Of a stretch of 64,000 nt of DNA, positions 61,421 through 64,000 are shown piece after piece. The DNA is from Progne subis subis. Lineage: Eukaryota; Chordata; Aves; Passeriformes; Hirundinidae. The DNA lies in the NCBI GenBank assembly GCA_022316685.1, contig JAKJHU010000662.1, positions 69,501 to 133,500 on the forward strand, read 5' to 3'. Within the stretch, counting starts at the first letter, position 1. Every line of letters starts with the position of its first letter. The translations under genes and the position numbers were made by a program. The notes beneath the pieces were generated by a model that saw only the letters and a program-made list of their open reading frames with translations, made no database searches and was not told where the DNA came from.

Positions 61421-61444
61421 GTTTGATCCTCACACGGGGCACCA
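61421..61444 (-). other. retroviral primer-binding-site-like sequence
   Basis: The minus strand reads TGGTGCCCCGTGTGAGGA, starting two bases after the LTR end, the place and TGG start expected of a tRNA primer-binding site. It resembles the tRNA-Lys type (TGGCGCCCAACGTGGGGC) with several differences. The primer assignment is tentative. Confidence 0.65.
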
Positions 61445-61446
61445 TT

Positions 61447-62015
61447 TGTGATGCTTCTGGCTTCCTTTTTTCTTGCCAAGGTCGGGATGATTAACACGTA
61501 GGAAACATAGATATTGAGTTTGGACTTGGATGTTTATTGTTTCTTATCTACACACAGTCTCACGAGCCGTGAGCTCTAACTAGCAAGTTAGAGAAATGAG
61601 GTAAAATGGAGCGCCTCTGACTCTTTCCAAGGTTATTTAAGTGATAACTACCAAATGCCAAGGTGACATCTATATTATTTATACCTTTGACCCGATAATG
61701 ACCACCCAAGGCCCGCAATGTAGACCCTTTTTACCCAATTACAGAAAAACACCCAAACCCATGAAGAAGAAAGAAAAAAGAGGTGAAGAAGGAGGACCCA
61801 GACAACACCCCAAATCCTCCATCTTGACTAACATGTATTTACTATATACTAAACCCCCAAAATCTGAGTTTCCAGAATTCTAACTGGGTCTATCTCGGCT
61901 CTTATTCCAAGACATTGCCTTGAAGTTCTCTTGGAAGCAATAGCAAGATCTGTTTGTCCCTTCCCAAGGAACATCTCCTGGAGATATCTTTGTGAGGCAG
62001 TGCCTCCCTACCACA
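61447..62015 (-). mobile_element. 5' LTR of a truncated ERV, minus strand (ERVK-like)
   Basis: In the minus sense this 569-bp LTR starts TGTGGTAGGGAGGCACTGCC and ends AGAAGCATCACA. A TTAAATAA TATA-like word lies at 61633-61640 and an AATAAA poly(A) signal at 61533-61538, in the expected order. A primer-binding-like site follows after two bases, so this is the 5' LTR of a provirus rather than a solo LTR. Everything downstream of a short leader (gag, pol, env, 3' LTR) is missing from the plus-strand sequence left of 61390. The plus-strand frame at 61641-61883 lies within the LTR and is incidental. Confidence 0.82.
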
Positions 62016-64000
62016 GAAACCTCTTCTGATCAGGGCTGAGCTTCAGGGAAAGGGATTAGTTTTGTTTCATCCTGACCCCCGTGGTTTGGGGGAGCTCAGC
62101 TTTTACAGGCTCGCACACCCTTTGTTCCTTCAAAGGGAATCTCCACCATTGCCCACTGATCTCCTGCTTTTTGTTATAATCACTAGAAGTTTTCCTGAGT
62201 GCATTGCAAGTCCTATTGCTGGCTGATTTCTGATAGAACAAAACTGCAGTGGGCTGCGCTGGAGAAAAGAGAATAGGCGATCAAGAAAATATTATGTTTC
62301 ATTAGATGGTAAGAAGATATGTCAGCTTCAAAGATGAAACCAAGATCATTATGTGAGCTTCTTTTGTTAAATAAATGATATTTAGAAGAACAGAAATGGG
62401 AATCAGAATTTAAAAGTAGATAATATAAAAGTACAGTATTTTTTTACAGAAATATATTATACAAAACTCTATATTATTAATTTCTTTAAAAACTCAAACT
62501 AGGTAACTGGGGTATTTTGGCAAAATAAATTGTGCCTTCTAGATTGAAGTCTATGTGCAGATTATTGGCCTGAGCTTCTTTGATCTACCTTCACCCTCAG
62601 CCAGCATTTTTTTTTTTAAAGTCAGAAGTTATCAACTTCAGCTATATTGCTGTATGGATTTTTAATTTCTTTTTCAAAAGCAAAGAATTGCCTACACAGA
62701 TATTTGCAAAATAGCATACAATTTAAAGCTGACCTATCGACCACTTCTTCCCTTTCTTCGTGGTGGGAAGTTTCTGGCCGAGTGAGCGACTAAGGAAAGC
62801 AATGCCTGAACATAAGGAAGGTCAGCAAATGCACACAGTTCTTTTAATGAAAATCGAGCAGGTCTTACAATGAGTTTTTAGAAAGCTATGTATGTTGTAC
62901 ATGCACATTGCTGTTCCTGAAATACATAGGTAAAATATTAAATAATAGATGAAAGCAATGCCTGGCACTGAAGTGTTTCATTTAAGAGAAACTTGTTGTA
63001 TGAGTTTGTTTCTAAAAGGCAATATAAAATTGGTGTTTAAAATTCCAGCAGTATTCAGAACTCCAGGATACTCCAGAGTTCAGAACTTCAGGATACTCAG
63101 GATAAGCTGGGCCCTCCCGCACAGGGAAAGAGAAGGTAGGAATTCACTTAGCCACATTCACAAAAACAACCAATATTTTTGTTTTTTTTTTTTTCCTGCT
63201 GAGCTCTGAATGAGCTGGAAAGATGAGAGTGTCCCCAATTAATTTTGTCCTTCATTCCCTGACAGAAGGTCCCACGCTCTCATTCCAGCTGATCAGCTGC
63301 TTAATGTTCTGCATCAGAACCTGGAGCTGCCATCAGCACCACCAAGGGCCTCAAATAGCTTTGGTCAATCAATGTAAAACATGACCAAGTATTAATTACT
63401 ACAGTTAGCCTGCCTAAAACATACAAAAGTCTGAGGAAAAAAATGTGCTTTGCTATTATTATTGATGTACTGGTTTAGAGTTCTCAAAGGCTAATGCAGT
63501 GATTTTAAAACCAGATTGAAATCTTGTACACATCACATCATTTTAAATACCCCAGATTTATCTCTTTGGAAACTGGATTCACCTAAAATATAAACTTACA
63601 GGTGTGTCCTCAATCACTTTAAAATTATTTTTAAAAGCATCTTGAAAATCAAGTTATAACATACCAGATTTCCTGTTAGAACAAATCCAAACTAAACCCC
63701 AGAACTACAACAAAAATCAGAACAAGCCTGTAGACAGATAAGGTTCAGTAGAGCAAAACTTAATCTAAAGAAATATCTGTTTACCCTGACAGTTGCTTTC
63801 TTCTCTTGCTCTTTTTTCTTCTATCTTTCTATTATTTTAGAAACTTTATCTTCCTCAGTCTTGTCAGAAAAAAACACTCATATCAAAGCTGTATTTCTAT
63901 GCGTGGATATTCCTATGTAGTTATATTTGGTACCTCTCCGTATGACAGCTTGTGTTTCATCATTATTGAAAATGTAATAAGAATAGTAAATTACTTGTTA
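62016..64000. other. non-coding DNA to the window end
   Basis: No gene. A T-rich run is present at 63180-63194. The rest is AT-rich and unrecognised. Confidence 0.5.
63054..63103 (+). repeat. two tandem 25-bp units
   Basis: TTCAGAACTCCAGGATACTC (63054 on) and TTCAGAACTTCAGGATACTC (63079 on) begin two adjacent 25-base units differing at a few positions. Confidence 0.88.

Noticed and set aside
1..64000. Bacterial or phage features, CRISPR arrays, tRNA or rRNA genes
   Set aside because: No regularly spaced repeats, operon-like frames or tRNA cloverleafs were seen. The only tRNA-like sequence is the SINE head at 10804.

Overview
This looks like one piece of a bird nuclear chromosome, most likely from a songbird (Passeriformes), and it lies in a gene desert or inside a very long intron. 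The sequence is AT-rich, has no CpG island, and carries no operon, Shine-Dalgarno or phage-like structure. The interspersed repeats give the best taxonomic clue. There are six pieces of CR1, the main bird LINE. One short element has a tRNA-Ile-like head and a CR1-like tail, the architecture of the passerine TguSINE1 family. There are also seven LTRs or LTR pieces of avian endogenous-retrovirus type. I saw no mammalian Alu, B1 or L1 sequence. I found no protein-coding gene, tRNA, rRNA or CRISPR array that I can defend. All open frames are short (156 codons or fewer) and many are simple-repeat translations, LTR reads or frames opened by homopolymers.

Layout. 0.5-2.5 kb: two old ERVL-like LTR fragments in opposite orientation. 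4.86-5.31 kb: a complete-looking minus-strand solo LTR abutting a 66-base exon-like segment. 6.4 kb: CR1 fragment. 8.3 kb: 190-bp (GAAAAA)n array. 10.8 kb: SINE. 12-28 kb: mostly unique AT-rich DNA with homopolymers, A/C-only tracts, a G7-A-G8 run and a G-depleted ERV-like block at 23.1-23.4 kb. 28.66-33.12 kb: three long LTRs within 4.5 kb, one with a perfect 5-bp target-site duplication. 35.5, 39.7, 42.3, 45.8 and 55.9 kb: CR1 3'-end fragments, one of which runs into (GTTCT)15. 37.2 kb: a composite microsatellite whose period changes from 5 to 4 to 1 to 3. 56.5 and 57.5 kb: a 254/259-bp direct duplication of about 96% identity. 61.4-62.0 kb: an LTR followed by a primer-binding-site-like sequence, the stub of a provirus.

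No genes can be described as working together. If the window has a function it is probably regulatory. Several patches look like conserved non-coding elements because they have balanced composition, homeodomain, POU or Fox-type motifs and scattered CpGs. That is inference only and needs alignment to other birds. Family names come from recognising sequence, not from a database search.
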